The position numbers and the translations under genes were made by a program. Positions 42,580 to 52,449 of a stretch of 64,000 nucleotides of DNA are shown here, in pieces (positions within the stretch are counted from its first letter, which is position 1; every line of letters begins with the position of its first letter). The notes beneath the pieces are model-generated. The model saw only the letters and a list, made by a program, of their open reading frames with translations, did not search any database and was not told the DNA's origin. Where the stretch lies: positions 682,001 through 746,000 of the forward strand of contig NZ_FUZZ01000003.1 of the NCBI RefSeq assembly GCF_900168065.1, given 5' to 3'. This DNA is from Chitinophaga ginsengisegetis (GTDB taxonomy: Bacteria > Bacteroidota > Bacteroidia > Chitinophagales > Chitinophagaceae).

Positions 42580-44448
42580 ATGAAAGAAAAATTGTTTGAG
42601 CTTATTCGAAAAGGTGAGGTTATCCTTTGGGCCGGGGCTGGGTTTTCCATGTATGCTGGATACCCATCTGGAGAGAATTTTAAGAAAATAATTTATAATG
42701 ATTTATCCGACGAACAAAAACTTCAATTAAATTCAATTGAGTCCTACACCCTTGACGTTTTATCACAAGAATATCAAAGTCTTCATTTGGGCTCAATAAA
42801 CCCATTAATCCATTTGGCAACAGAAGCTTACAAAAGGAAGCCCATTTCTACAAAAAACCATGATATTTTAGCGAAGCTGCCATTTATTAAAACCATTATT
42901 ACAACAAATTATGATGAGTTATTTGAAAATGCTTATGGGGAAAAAGGACAATTGATTTTAAATGACAAGCAAGTCCCATATATAGATAAAAGTAAAACGC
43001 AGATTTTTAAGATTCACGGTGATCTTTCAAATCCAGATAGTATTGTATTGACAAAAGACCAATATCTGGAATTTCTTAAAAATCGACGTGATAACCTTAT
43101 TTGGAAAGTACTTAATGAAAGAATGGCTACGAAAAGCATTCTCTTTATTGGTTATACATTGGAAGATCTAAATATCAAGTTGAAGTTTGACGAAATTTTT
43201 GAACCTCTAGGAAAGAACATGCCGCCAAGCTATTTTATAATTCCAAGCCTGCCGTCACATAAAATTCTTGAATTGTCGAAAAGAAATATTCAATTTATCC
43301 CTTCTTCAGGAGAAGACTTTATTGAAGCGCTTGAACAAAGTGTAAAAAAAAATTTAATTGCTGATTTTGAAAAGAATATAATAGCACCGGAGGATTTCAG
43401 GGAAATATGCAAGGACAATAATCTGCAACCAAGATTAGTAGGAACAGAAAAGGGATATGTCCTCAGTGGACTATCTGGTGCAAATGGGGATGCAAAAGGA
43501 AGTATGGCTTTTTCATTTGATAAAAAACATCCTTTTAAAAATATCTTAACTGATGTTTTAAATAGAAAAAACTTAAAGCCGATAGTTTTTCCGACGGAAT
43601 TAATGAAGGAGGTCTCTATGACTATCGAAGGATTTTCGCTACCTATCGAAGGGTTAATGCTACAGGCAATACCAGATCTGGAGCGAAACATTGATTTGTA
43701 CTTCAGTAATGGTTTTGAAATTTTTGATCTCCGTGCTAAAATCTATGGCGTTGAAGGAAATCTGGTTACAATTTTGAACTACGAAAATTATGGTCTCCAG
43801 ATTGAGGCTACTCCTATGTTAAATGGGGAGGTGAATTTTAAAATCAATACCCAACATCCGGATAAAATTAAAAACCTCAATACACTTATTAAATTTCATG
43901 AATTGTTAAATGCAATTATTGGTGGAAATAAGATGACTATTCGAAGTAATGGTTTATTGTTATCAAGTATATTATTACCGGCAGTAATTGACGAAGGAAT
44001 AAAGCTGTATTTAAATAAGTGCAAAGATTTAAAAAGAATTGAAAGTCATTTTCAGTTTAGGCTAATTGATTTTGATATAAAAGTACTCAATGATCATCTG
44101 GATTTAGTTGGGGATATTATATCATTTATTGACCAAACACCTCTAAATGTTGGAGCGGCAGAGATGACCTTTGACATCAAAAGAAATTCCCCTATTATTA
44201 TTGAAAAAGCATCCACAAATACCATAGGAGATGCGATAGCGCATTCTGGTTATGAAACCGTAGTAAATTTTATGGGAAATGACTTGGCAATAGGCTACCG
44301 AAAGATTATTATTAATGACGCTTATGTCCCTAATATTACGGAAGCACTAAAGGTTGATGGGCCGTTAGCTATTTTGAGAAGCAGAACTGATAGTGCCATA
44401 CAATATTATACAAAAACTCCTCCCACTGCTCCTGTAGGGATAGAATAA
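42580..44448 (+). CDS. SIR2-domain protein with large C-terminal domain
   Basis: 622 residues. Residues 1 to about 260 are a SIR2-like NAD-binding domain: EVILWAGAGFSMYAGYPSG, TIITTNYDELFENAYG, FKIHGDLSNPDSIVLTKDQY with the histidine near 145, and SILFIGYTLEDLNI. This set (GAG, TTNYD, HG, GYS/T) is the SIR2_2 subtype found in ThsA, DSR and prokaryotic Argonaute-associated NAD-consuming effectors. The C-terminal 360 residues are of unknown fold, beta-rich with many Phe/Ile. Such proteins deplete NAD+ on phage infection in the known systems. Here it follows the membrane/coiled-coil gene and precedes a small membrane protein. Confidence 0.82.
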   Translation: MKEKLFELIRKGEVILWAGAGFSMYAGYPSGENFKKIIYNDLSDEQKLQLNSIESYTLDVLSQEYQSLHLGSINPLIHLATEAYKRKPISTKNHDILAKLPFIKTIITTNYDELFENAYGEKGQLILNDKQVPYIDKSKTQIFKIHGDLSNPDSIVLTKDQYLEFLKNRRDNLIWKVLNERMATKSILFIGYTLEDLNIKLKFDEIFEPLGKNMPPSYFIIPSLPSHKILELSKRNIQFIPSSGEDFIEALEQSVKKNLIADFEKNIIAPEDFREICKDNNLQPRLVGTEKGYVLSGLSGANGDAKGSMAFSFDKKHPFKNILTDVLNRKNLKPIVFPTELMKEVSMTIEGFSLPIEGLMLQAIPDLERNIDLYFSNGFEIFDLRAKIYGVEGNLVTILNYENYGLQIEATPMLNGEVNFKINTQHPDKIKNLNTLIKFHELLNAIIGGNKMTIRSNGLLLSSILLPAVIDEGIKLYLNKCKDLKRIESHFQFRLIDFDIKVLNDHLDLVGDIISFIDQTPLNVGAAEMTFDIKRNSPIIIEKASTNTIGDAIAHSGYETVVNFMGNDLAIGYRKIIINDAYVPNITEALKVDGPLAILRSRTDSAIQYYTKTPPTAPVGIE

Positions 44449-44495
44449 GTAAGGTAAGGAATCGAGGGCACTAAGTGCTATAATCTATTATTTCA

Positions 44496-44939
44496 GTGTG
44501 TAATCAATCTCAGCTTGTGATTTTATTAATTCCTTTGCATCTTATTTTTTTTCTTTATGTTGTAAGGTGGACAAAATGGCTATACCTACGTCCTATTAGA
44601 CAAATTATTAGATGGTTAATATTCCTAGCGGGTCCTTTGGCTATTTTCATGAACTCGCGTAGTGAGATGAAATATTCGAATTTAGGGGCTGTTTTTTTTA
44701 CTGGAGCAATGTATATACTCATGACCGTGATAACAATTATCGGTTATGCAATTTATTCAAGTCTATCAGAAGGAATAGGGAATTCTAACCTTCATGTATA
44801 TCAACCCATCAAAGCAGTGATAAAACAAAGTTCAAATACGAAACTCTCATTTGGCGAAATTCTTGTTTTAATTATTGTCATTGTCGGTTATTTATATATT
44901 TCATTCTGGGCAGTAATGCATGAGAAACACTTTCGGTAG
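44496..44939 (+). CDS. hypothetical membrane protein behind SIR2 gene
   Basis: 147 codons from a GTG. Three or four hydrophobic segments (LVILLIPLHLIFFLYVV, IIRWLIFLAGPLAIFM, FFTGAMYILMTVITIIGYAIY, ILVLIIVIVGYLYISF). No family recognised. Only 47 bp after the SIR2 gene in the same direction, so it may belong to the same unit. The start is uncertain. Confidence 0.55.
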   Translation: MCNQSQLVILLIPLHLIFFLYVVRWTKWLYLRPIRQIIRWLIFLAGPLAIFMNSRSEMKYSNLGAVFFTGAMYILMTVITIIGYAIYSSLSEGIGNSNLHVYQPIKAVIKQSSNTKLSFGEILVLIIVIVGYLYISFWAVMHEKHFR

Positions 44940-45144
44940 GTTATTTCTGAATGATAAAGTTAAAGGGAGAGCGTAATAATTTATATATAATTTGAAAATA
45001 TAGAATCGTTTACATTTGATTTACATCTGTAATTTAAGATTGGGTTATCTTAGAATGCCTGAATTTAAAATACGTATGTATATGACTATTCTGATCCAGA
45101 TTTGTGACTAGTCGTAAAATAGAGAACATTTAGTTTTCAAAATA

Positions 45145-45597
45145 ATGTATATGTATCCCCATTTTAGAAAGACAGTAAAAACAGCTGATGGAGAAAAGCT
45201 TATTGATTTTACTCCTACCTTTTATGGAAATGAATTACATTATTCCATAAAAATTGAACATGTAGACCAGTTTAGAATGGCAAAGGATGAGGAAGGAATG
45301 TGGAGGATTGGCGCCCAGGTATTGCCCTTATGGGTCCATGAAATTGATCTTGAGTTACATGATATCATTGAAGATAATTATAATAATCGGATCACACCTG
45401 AAGCCCTCATTGAAAGAGGGTTTATTCTTCAAGAGAATCCGAAAAAATATTATCGCTTTGATACCCCGACTTATACCATAGCAATTGCGTTTACTGAAAA
45501 TCACTGGCTTCATTATATAAAGCCCTGGGAACAAACACCAATTGCCATTCTTTATACAATGGACGATGTTGAAAGGATAATATCAAATGCTCCTTGA
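45145..45597 (+). CDS. hypothetical soluble protein
   Basis: 150 residues, no signal peptide or membrane span, rich in aromatic residues and acidic positions (TPTFYGNELHYSIKIEHVDQF, LPLWVHEIDLELHDIIEDNY, YYRFDTPTYTIAIAFTENHWLHYI). Unrecognised. Preceded by about 200 bp of AT-rich DNA and followed by a long gene-free stretch. Confidence 0.6.
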   Translation: MYMYPHFRKTVKTADGEKLIDFTPTFYGNELHYSIKIEHVDQFRMAKDEEGMWRIGAQVLPLWVHEIDLELHDIIEDNYNNRITPEALIERGFILQENPKKYYRFDTPTYTIAIAFTENHWLHYIKPWEQTPIAILYTMDDVERIISNAP

Positions 45598-46513
45598 GCA
45601 TTGAAACACCATAAAATGCGCCTATGAGGGTTACTAATTTAGCAGTAGGCTTATGTCGGTAAAAGTAAAAATTAGCAAATTGTTAATTACCCAATACTTA
45701 ATAATTCTTATTAGCCGTAATTGGTTTTTATCTTTAAAAATTGAATAAATGCAATAAGCCTAATCTTAAAATCAAATTACGTTTTACTCACTCTCCTGTG
45801 GATGGTATTAATCCAATGAATGTAATTTTAAATGATAAAGCAACTTTGACAATTGTTGAAATAACGAGATGAATTTTGAATACACCAATTTCAAGTATAT
45901 TGTAGATGATCTAATAATTATTCGAAATCGAACGCATCACTGAAATCTATAACATCGAATCTTTCAGCAATTATTTTAAAGGGCGCTCTAAATATTAATA
46001 GAGAACTGGCAACTTTCAGGAGTTGAAAGATTAGACAGAAAGATTACAATTTCTAAATGCCCTTGAATGATTGTTTTTTAACTAATGGTTTTAATTCACG
46101 TGTAGAGCATAAGCAATGTTACAGCTCTGCGACAGGTTAAGGCAAATAATTCTAATAGATATGCCAGAAAAATTGAAAGTTTGTCATTAAAGGTGCTTTG
46201 AAGTCTAAGTTAAAGATGCTCAATTGATTAATTTTGAGCATAATCTTGCTTGAAAATATGCTTTTGAGGTCTTTAATTGCTTGAAAGCTTAATATTGGAC
46301 TATAAAATTCATGTCAAATTGTTAAAATAGTATCATTAATTCATTTTAACGTTATCCTTGTTTGACTTTAACCTATATTAAGGTTATTGATTCAGCGTGA
46401 ATTTTGAAATTTGTGATGCTTTTTTCTAGAATTCGAAGATTTTGTTGTTACTTTACATCATATAATTGAATTCGAAATTCATTTTAATTCAAAAATAGGA
46501 GTTATAGCTGCAA
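45598..46513. other. gene-poor AT-rich stretch
   Basis: No open frame of credible composition on either strand and no obvious RNA. The sequence may be decayed coding DNA. Confidence 0.4.
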
Positions 46514-46544
46514 AAAAAGACCCGGCGCTTGGAACACCAGGTCT
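46514..46544 (-). terminator. terminator of the 46555 gene
   Basis: AAAGACC near 46517-46523 pairs with GGTCTTT near 46538-46544, and on the minus strand a T-rich run follows, immediately downstream of the 68-codon gene. Confidence 0.6.
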
Positions 46545-46554
46545 TTATTTTAGA

Positions 46555-46761
46555 TCAGAGATTGTGATTCTTGAACAATTCAACAATCCAAACGATCATT
46601 TTGACTAACAGCGGCAAATTCAACAAAATTTGTTTTACACTGTTTGAATTAAAAAATGACACCCTCTCGTTACAGCGGTTTGGTGTTACAGGTTCCTTCT
46701 CGCTTCTACGAGTAGGTTTTTGCCTACGAATTTTGCTGTAGGACTTTCTTCTTTTTTTCAT
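46555..46761 (-). CDS. small basic hypothetical protein
   Basis: 68 residues, strongly basic N-terminus (MKKRRKSYSKIRRQKPTRR) followed by a hydrophobic C-terminal segment (VKQILLNLPLLVKMIVWIVELF) that could be a membrane helix. No family recognised. A terminator directly follows, which supports a transcribed unit. A + strand transcript through the same region is an alternative (see the ncRNA candidate). Confidence 0.45.
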   Translation of the reverse strand: MKKRRKSYSKIRRQKPTRRSEKEPVTPNRCNERVSFFNSNSVKQILLNLPLLVKMIVWIVELFKNHNL

Positions 46762-46827
46762 CGTATTTGTAGCCTTTGTTGCTACAGCTACTTTAAGATC
46801 CGGTCTCTCTCAGTCCGGATTTTTTTT
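46690..46827 (+). ncRNA. candidate + strand structured RNA ending in a terminator
   Basis: On the + strand GTAGG/CCTAC, then GTAGC/GCTAC, then ATCCGG (46797-46804 region) pairing with CCGGAT followed by T8 form a chain of hairpins ending in a good intrinsic terminator. No + strand gene ends nearby, so the terminator is unexplained unless an RNA is made here, antisense to the 46555 gene. The 5' end is unknown. Confidence 0.3.
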
Positions 46828-46829
46828 AT

Positions 46830-47878
46830 CTTATCCTGCCTATATATTTTACAAATCAGCTGGATGGCTATAACACCATCATTATACAAATCTGAGTAGA
46901 AAATTTTGAACTTCCTAACTAATTTTCTCCCCATTTAATCCCTAATATACTGTACAGCTTTTGTGTTGAAATTTTTCCTGTTATGAGCTGCATACAGCTT
47001 ATAATCACTAATTGTGATAACATTACTTTACCTGTGCGCTATTGTTATAACGTACAGCTTATTCATGCCAGATATATCCATAAAGCATATGCAATGCACA
47101 TAACTGTATGAATACAAAATAAATGAAAACTAAACTTCAGGGAATATAAAACGACAAGCACTAGATAAGTTCCACTTATTCATTCCATCAACAGTTTCTT
47201 ATTGACTTATCGAACCGCTTCAGAGTGAGAAAAAATGCGGTTATCTAACTGATAGCATTAAGGATGGTTGATATTTGTTTATGCCACCAGTTACAGCGTA
47301 AAATTAATTCAATAATTGAATTAATGTTGTGACTGTTTTGTTAAGCAATTGTTAATCAAATGTTCTTAACAATTAATGTGATGTTGAAGTCGCATGTTTT
47401 ATTATGTTTATATAAAGGAGTCGATCCAGTTTCCCGAACCGGAATTGATTGCTTAGGTGCATTACTGTTATTGCATTCGTGTCTGAGGGGCCATAATATG
47501 CTTTTCAACATTTCAACTACTAAACGCCTGACTTAAATCAGAATCATAATTCATCAAATCAATGCAAAATGTTTTTCCTAATATAGTTATGACTATTTCT
47601 TTAATTGGAATTAATCCGTCAGCATCCATGAAAAATTTTAATATCCTAGGCAAACGGCAAAAAAGGAGCTATAAGCAAAGCAACTGTATCTACCACCACA
47701 TATTGTTGCTGAACTCCATTTTATTCTTTAATTGATTGTTTAATTTATAGCTGTCCTGACACTCGTTACTGGTCCATTAAAATGAAAAGCATTGACTATA
47801 TATTCTGATCATAAAATAGAAAATACCAGAATTGCATGGATTGGTAGTTCGCTACTTAGAAGTCAATTAAGGCCTTAG
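46830..47878. other. gene-free AT-rich stretch
   Basis: No credible gene. A TACAGCTT word occurs three times (about 46950, 46990, 47050), too short to be called a repeat family. Confidence 0.4.
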
Positions 47879-48190
47879 CATACTGCACCTGAGCCTGTTA
47901 CAGGTACCGCTCCGGTTACAATTTTAACCATACCAACTACACGCGCTTCCTGTATGATTGCTGTAAGAGGATTCTCCCAGATAGATGGCAGCTCTTACTT
48001 TATCGACTACCTGGTAATATCCCGGTCACGGACCAGCGGAATCGTGAAAATAAAATCATTACTCAGCGATAATAATAGCTATGCAAGTGTCGTGAATACC
48101 TATAGTGTAACATCTGATGGGAATATCCAGCTTGCCAGGAATATCTCTACCGGTTTTTGGGTAACAACTAAAGTTGTAAATATGATCTAA
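47879..48190 (+). pseudogene. C-terminal fragment of an unrecognised surface-type protein
   Basis: The frame is open from 47879 to the TAA at 48188-48190 but has an ATG only at 47954, giving 78 codons. Residues upstream (PEPVTGTAPVTILTIPTT) continue the same composition, so this is probably the tail of a longer, lost gene. The body is beta-rich with Ser/Thr/Asn (YFIDYLVISRSRTSGIVKI, NISTGFWVTTKVV), as in adhesin or tail-fibre C-termini, but no family can be named. A 13-bp hairpin follows. Confidence 0.4.
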
Positions 48191-48207
48191 TTAGAATAGG
48201 ACTACTC

Positions 48208-48240
48208 TCAGGCTAAGGTTATCCAACAACCTTAGCCTGA
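48208..48240 (+). terminator. 13-bp perfect stem-loop
   Basis: TCAGGCTAAGGTT (48208-48220) pairs with AACCTTAGCCTGA (48228-48240) around ATCCAAC, 18 bases behind the fragment at 47879-48190. No T tract. Confidence 0.6.
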
Positions 48241-48756
48241 CTATCCGTGGGGACATTGCAGAACAGTACTCGCAAATTATTATAGCCATAAAAAAGTATT
48301 GAAAAGGGTATCTACTATTATCAGTCCTTCGTATCAGGAAGCGCTAAACCAGGTGCTTTTCATTTATAGGGAAAAGTTCTGACTATTGTCGGACTTTCAC
48401 ACCCCTTGCTGCTTTCCCCTTTAAACAGGAGGCAAATGGGAACACTTAACAATGGTCGTTATATCCAGGGGATCAGCAAACAATGGAGCGCCAACATATT
48501 GTTGATCGACGCTCTGGCATTGCCAACACAGATTCGTCCCGGCAAAAGCAATCCCTCCCTCCAAGAGGCAGACCAGCCATTTCACAGAATGGACTAGTTG
48601 CTGGCTCACGCCCCTGAAATATATACTTCACCGGAATTACCGCTTTAAAAGAGTTGCAAAAAATACCCGTTTCGGTTATATATTCACCGGATATTCAGTC
48701 AGCTTTACCGTTTGCTAAGTGGATGTAAACCGGGCGTCTGATAAAGATAGCTTTGG
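48241..48756. other. non-coding stretch before the kinase gene
   Basis: No credible gene; composition returns toward that of the core chromosome, so the island boundary probably lies near 48.2-48.7 kb. Confidence 0.4.
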
Positions 48757-48774
48757 TACAATAAAATTATTGTA
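48757..48774. promoter_or_regulatory. inverted repeat at the kinase start
   Basis: TACAATAA (48757-48764) and TTATTGTA (48767-48774) are inverted around two bases, ending 2 bases before the ATG. A possible operator or a leader hairpin covering the start. Confidence 0.4.
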
Positions 48775-48776
48775 TC

Positions 48777-51494
48777 ATGAAAAGAACAGTTTATCTATGG
48801 TTGCTGCTTTGTTTGCCTTACCTGCTACCGGCACAGGGCAAGCCCGGCTACTTTGCCCTGAAACCGGGCGACTGGTTTGATATGCAGATTACGAAGCACA
48901 AGGATAATGATTACTATCCCGTGATGGAGCCGTTATTACAGTTTCAACGCCAGTATGTGCTGAGGTATCAGTTACGGAACCAGTTGCCGAATGGCAACCA
49001 GCAATACAGTATCACTCTTGAAAGAGTTGTAGCGTATACTCCGTATAGTCAGAAATTTGGCTGGATGGGGTACGACAGTTATTATCCTCCCTATAAGCAA
49101 GGGTTAGATAAAAAGCCACCTAAAGGGATGTTCCGGTTGGAAATTACAGCCAACGGAGAAATCGTATCACTAACCGCCGACAAAGATCAACCTCCTTTGC
49201 CGGTGATGATGACGAGTTATAGTCCTCAAAAGCAGGTCGGCATATCCATCCGTTCAACTTACTCGCCTATACCGCCGGAGGAGTTGCACCCCGCGATAGA
49301 AGCGATGCTGAAATTACGTAGCATCAATAACGGCATACCTGGTCTCATTCCCGCCAAAACTGAGTATGAATACGCCCAGTTGCTTACCGGCGCATCTTTT
49401 CCGGTTGCAGGCAATACATTAATAAAAGGCACATTGGCACATGCCCACAAAAAGCAGGTGGAGATTGAATTGGGAGGCAGCACGTTCAGTTTTCCCATTA
49501 ATAGCCGGGGTGAATTTTATTGTCCGTTACTGTTAACAAAACCGGAACGCCGGTATATTACCATGGAAAATAACGGAGGGTATGTTTTCTTAGCTCCGGG
49601 TGATACGCTGATCATTGAAGCGGATGCCGATACTTCCCGTGGATGGCAACCCAGAAAGCTATCGGGCGGTGCTAAATGGAGTTCTATGCTGGCAGAGGAG
49701 GTGAATAACATCTTTTACGGTGATGAGGGCATGAATACCATGTACAGAAATAAAACCCTACAGGAAGTGCTTAACGCACAGGAAAGCGCAAATGCCAGAT
49801 TCCAGGCAGTGTTGCAAACCTATGAGGGAAAGGCGTCTCCCAAAAGTATCGACTACTTTAAAACCAATTGGCAATACCGCATTGCGGATGACTGGCTGGT
49901 TTTTCTGTATACTCATGGCTATCAGGTAGCTCCGGAAAAACGGCCATTCCAGGGCATACCGGAAATGATCACCACTGGTATTGATACCATGCCGGTGGCA
50001 ATGAATTCTTATCATGACACCAACTTCTCTTTCTATCATCAATACCTGGATTGGCTCCTGATTTATCAACAGTCACGCATCAGTCTCTCTGCTGGCGGCA
50101 GTTCAGAAGAATCTTCCTTTTACAGCAATTACTTTGTCCTGCTTTCTATGCTGAAAGGATACCCGCTGTACTATAAATTATCAAAAGGGATCAGTGAAAG
50201 CATGAAAGCAAATAGCTTTGTAAAAAATCAGCGGCTGAAACCTTATTTCGAAGATTTTATTCGTAACTGCGACGACAGCAGTATCATTAAGCCTATCATC
50301 AAGGACTGGAAGCTCATGGAACACTGGGCGCCGGGTAATACAATGCCCTTCCCAATTCTATCGCTCGCCAATGGTAAAACGTACGATTTAAAAACACAGC
50401 GTGGTAAAACCACCTGCCTCATATTTGACCATGCCAGCTACTTTCAGGACAGTGCGTTGGTTAAAATGGTTAAAAAGCATCCGGAAGTAACCTTTGTGTT
50501 CGCATGGATAAATGAGCCCGGCTTTAACCGCCAACACGATCCGGAACTCGGTACGTTGCCCAACTTTAGCAGTATTGAAATAAAAAACCAGGGAGATAAA
50601 AACTATGAAGTATATGGGATAGCCGAAATGGGCAAGAAAAATGTTGTAGTACTGGATCAATGGGGAAAAATAATATCAGATCACATCTATTCTGACGATA
50701 ACATATGGGATGATCTGAATACAGCCATAGATGATGCAGCAAAAGCGCCCCGCTTTTCGGCCCTGCAAAAAGCCGGCGTGATGAATATTATTGGATGGAG
50801 CCTTGGCTCCATCCTCTTTACCGTGCTGGTGGGTATCTGGATTTACCGGGTACGCATTCAGCGTATTAAACGGGCGGAAGCCATGAAAACCGCGATCCGG
50901 GAACTGGAAATTAAAGCCATCCGTTCACAGATGAATCCCCATTTTATTTTTAATGCACTCAACTCCATTCAATCGCTGATCAACACCAGTCAATATAAAG
51001 CCGCCAATACCTATCTTGTAAAATTTTCGTTGTTGTTGAGAAGTGTATTGCACAATGCCGAAAAAAATATGATTACACTGGCAGATGAACTGGCTACCAT
51101 ACGCCTTTACTGTGAGCTTGAACAATTGCGTTTTAATTTCTCCTTTGAAATGGATACACCGGAAGAACTGGCTACAGATCTGGTAGATATACCCGGTATG
51201 ATTTTACAGCCACTGGTAGAAAATGCTATCCTGCATGGCATTTCTTCCAAAGGAAAAGCAGGCCTGCTCCGCATTACCATCGGGAAACAACATGCAGCGT
51301 TACTGATTGCAGTGTACGACAATGGCCCGGGATATCATCCGGAAGCTGGTAACGATTCGCACAAAAGTGTAGGGCTAAAACTGGTACGGGAAAGACTGCA
51401 GCTCTTTAGTATCGCCGGGCAAACAGCCAGTTTGCATATTAGTAACGGGAACGGCACAACGGCATTACTCACTATTCCAATTGAAAGCGTATGA
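48777..51494 (+). CDS. LytS-type sensor histidine kinase with TlpA-like extracytoplasmic domain
   Basis: 905 residues. Signal peptide (to AQ at 19-20), an N-terminal beta domain, then a segment resembling the DUF4369-like beta domain of TlpA-family proteins (LIKGTLAHAHKKQVEIELGG ... YVFLAPGDTLIIEADAD, about 205-285), a helical region, and a thioredoxin fold (about 520-660: APGNTMPFPILSLANGKTYDL, GKTTCLIFDHASYF, KNVVVLDQWGKII). The CxxC that should follow the first strand is replaced by HASYFQDS, so it is redox-inactive. One membrane helix (about 672-692), then the His_kinase box (QMNPHFIFNALNSI, histidine about 720) and a complete ATPase with PLVENAILHG and DNGPGY. ATGA-coupled to the LytTR regulator. 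Confidence 0.9.
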   Translation: MKRTVYLWLLLCLPYLLPAQGKPGYFALKPGDWFDMQITKHKDNDYYPVMEPLLQFQRQYVLRYQLRNQLPNGNQQYSITLERVVAYTPYSQKFGWMGYDSYYPPYKQGLDKKPPKGMFRLEITANGEIVSLTADKDQPPLPVMMTSYSPQKQVGISIRSTYSPIPPEELHPAIEAMLKLRSINNGIPGLIPAKTEYEYAQLLTGASFPVAGNTLIKGTLAHAHKKQVEIELGGSTFSFPINSRGEFYCPLLLTKPERRYITMENNGGYVFLAPGDTLIIEADADTSRGWQPRKLSGGAKWSSMLAEEVNNIFYGDEGMNTMYRNKTLQEVLNAQESANARFQAVLQTYEGKASPKSIDYFKTNWQYRIADDWLVFLYTHGYQVAPEKRPFQGIPEMITTGIDTMPVAMNSYHDTNFSFYHQYLDWLLIYQQSRISLSAGGSSEESSFYSNYFVLLSMLKGYPLYYKLSKGISESMKANSFVKNQRLKPYFEDFIRNCDDSSIIKPIIKDWKLMEHWAPGNTMPFPILSLANGKTYDLKTQRGKTTCLIFDHASYFQDSALVKMVKKHPEVTFVFAWINEPGFNRQHDPELGTLPNFSSIEIKNQGDKNYEVYGIAEMGKKNVVVLDQWGKIISDHIYSDDNIWDDLNTAIDDAAKAPRFSALQKAGVMNIIGWSLGSILFTVLVGIWIYRVRIQRIKRAEAMKTAIRELEIKAIRSQMNPHFIFNALNSIQSLINTSQYKAANTYLVKFSLLLRSVLHNAEKNMITLADELATIRLYCELEQLRFNFSFEMDTPEELATDLVDIPGMILQPLVENAILHGISSKGKAGLLRITIGKQHAALLIAVYDNGPGYHPEAGNDSHKSVGLKLVRERLQLFSIAGQTASLHISNGNGTTALLTIPIESV

Positions 51495-52240
51495 AGATAA
51501 AAAGTATTCTTGTAGACGATGAGGCAAAAAGCAGGGATAATCTGCGTGTACTCCTGGGTGAATACTGCCAGGCGGTTGACATAGTTGGAGAAGCCGATTC
51601 TGCAGCCACTGCGCTCAGACTCATCAAACAACTGGAACCGGACCTTCTTTTCCTGGATATTGAAATGCCCGGTGGATCAGGGTTCCAGCTATTGCAATCA
51701 CTTCCTGCCAACAGGCGCTTTGAGGTTATTTTTGTAACAGCTTACGACCACTATGGTATTGCGGCAGTAAAAGCCTGCGCCATCGACTATGTGCTGAAGC
51801 CCATAGATGTACTGGAACTTTCCGGCGCTGTAGAAAAAGCGATTGCGCAGATTGTACCCCAGCAGGAAAACAGCCGTTTGCGGGAACTGGTAGCCAATAT
51901 GGGCAAGCCTATGGCAGAAAACCGTATCGCATTCCCACTGGCGGATAAAATTATTTTTGCCCTGCCGGGAGATATTATTCGCCTCGAAGCAGCAGGTAAC
52001 TACACGCATGTATATATCTCCGGTCAAAAAAAACTGATTGTTTGTAAAACCCTTAAAGAATACAACGATCTGCTGGCGGACAAGCATTTCATACGCACGC
52101 ATCAGTCCCACCTGGTCAACAGCCACAAAATTACAGCCTGGATAAAAACAGAAGGTGGTGCCATTTCTATGGAAGATGGCAGCCAGGTACCTGTTTCCCG
52201 CCAACGCAAAGAAGAAGTATTAAAAATACTGATGAAATGA
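51491..52240 (+). CDS. LytTR-family response regulator
   Basis: 249 residues. Receiver with VDDEAKS, phospho-acceptor in LLFLDIEMPGGSG (about residue 56), FVTAYDHYG and YVLKPID, and a C-terminal LytTR domain (IIRLEAAGNYTHVYI, KHFIRTHQSHLVN, GSQVPVSRQRKEEVL). Its ATG overlaps the kinase stop (ATGA, 51491-51494), so it is the dedicated partner of the preceding kinase. Confidence 0.94.
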   Translation: MKIKSILVDDEAKSRDNLRVLLGEYCQAVDIVGEADSAATALRLIKQLEPDLLFLDIEMPGGSGFQLLQSLPANRRFEVIFVTAYDHYGIAAVKACAIDYVLKPIDVLELSGAVEKAIAQIVPQQENSRLRELVANMGKPMAENRIAFPLADKIIFALPGDIIRLEAAGNYTHVYISGQKKLIVCKTLKEYNDLLADKHFIRTHQSHLVNSHKITAWIKTEGGAISMEDGSQVPVSRQRKEEVLKILMK

Positions 52241-52449
52241 CTAGGGCGCGTTTCCGCGGGTATCACACTTACTTTCCGGTTGCTGAATACAGGAGATATA
52301 TTTCCATTCTTCTCCCGGTCTTTTTTTGTGATTTCAAACAAACGTTAACCCTCAATGGCCCTGCAAACAGGCATAATGGTGTGGAACAATTCTTCACACA
52401 GTCGCCGGGTATTTTGCACAAACAATTCAAGTCCTTGTACGACTCACCC

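Noticed and set aside
46830..47100. Three TACAGCTT words as a possible CRISPR or iteron array
   Set aside because: Only eight bases long, irregularly spaced and not embedded in longer repeats; no cas or replication gene nearby.
48406..48597. 63-codon + strand frame before the kinase gene
   Set aside because: No start context, no domain, and an equally open frame exists on the opposite strand; treated as non-coding.
31266..48700. Search for an integrase, transposase or phage structural genes in the island
   Set aside because: None recognised in any frame, so I do not call the region a complete integrative element or prophage.
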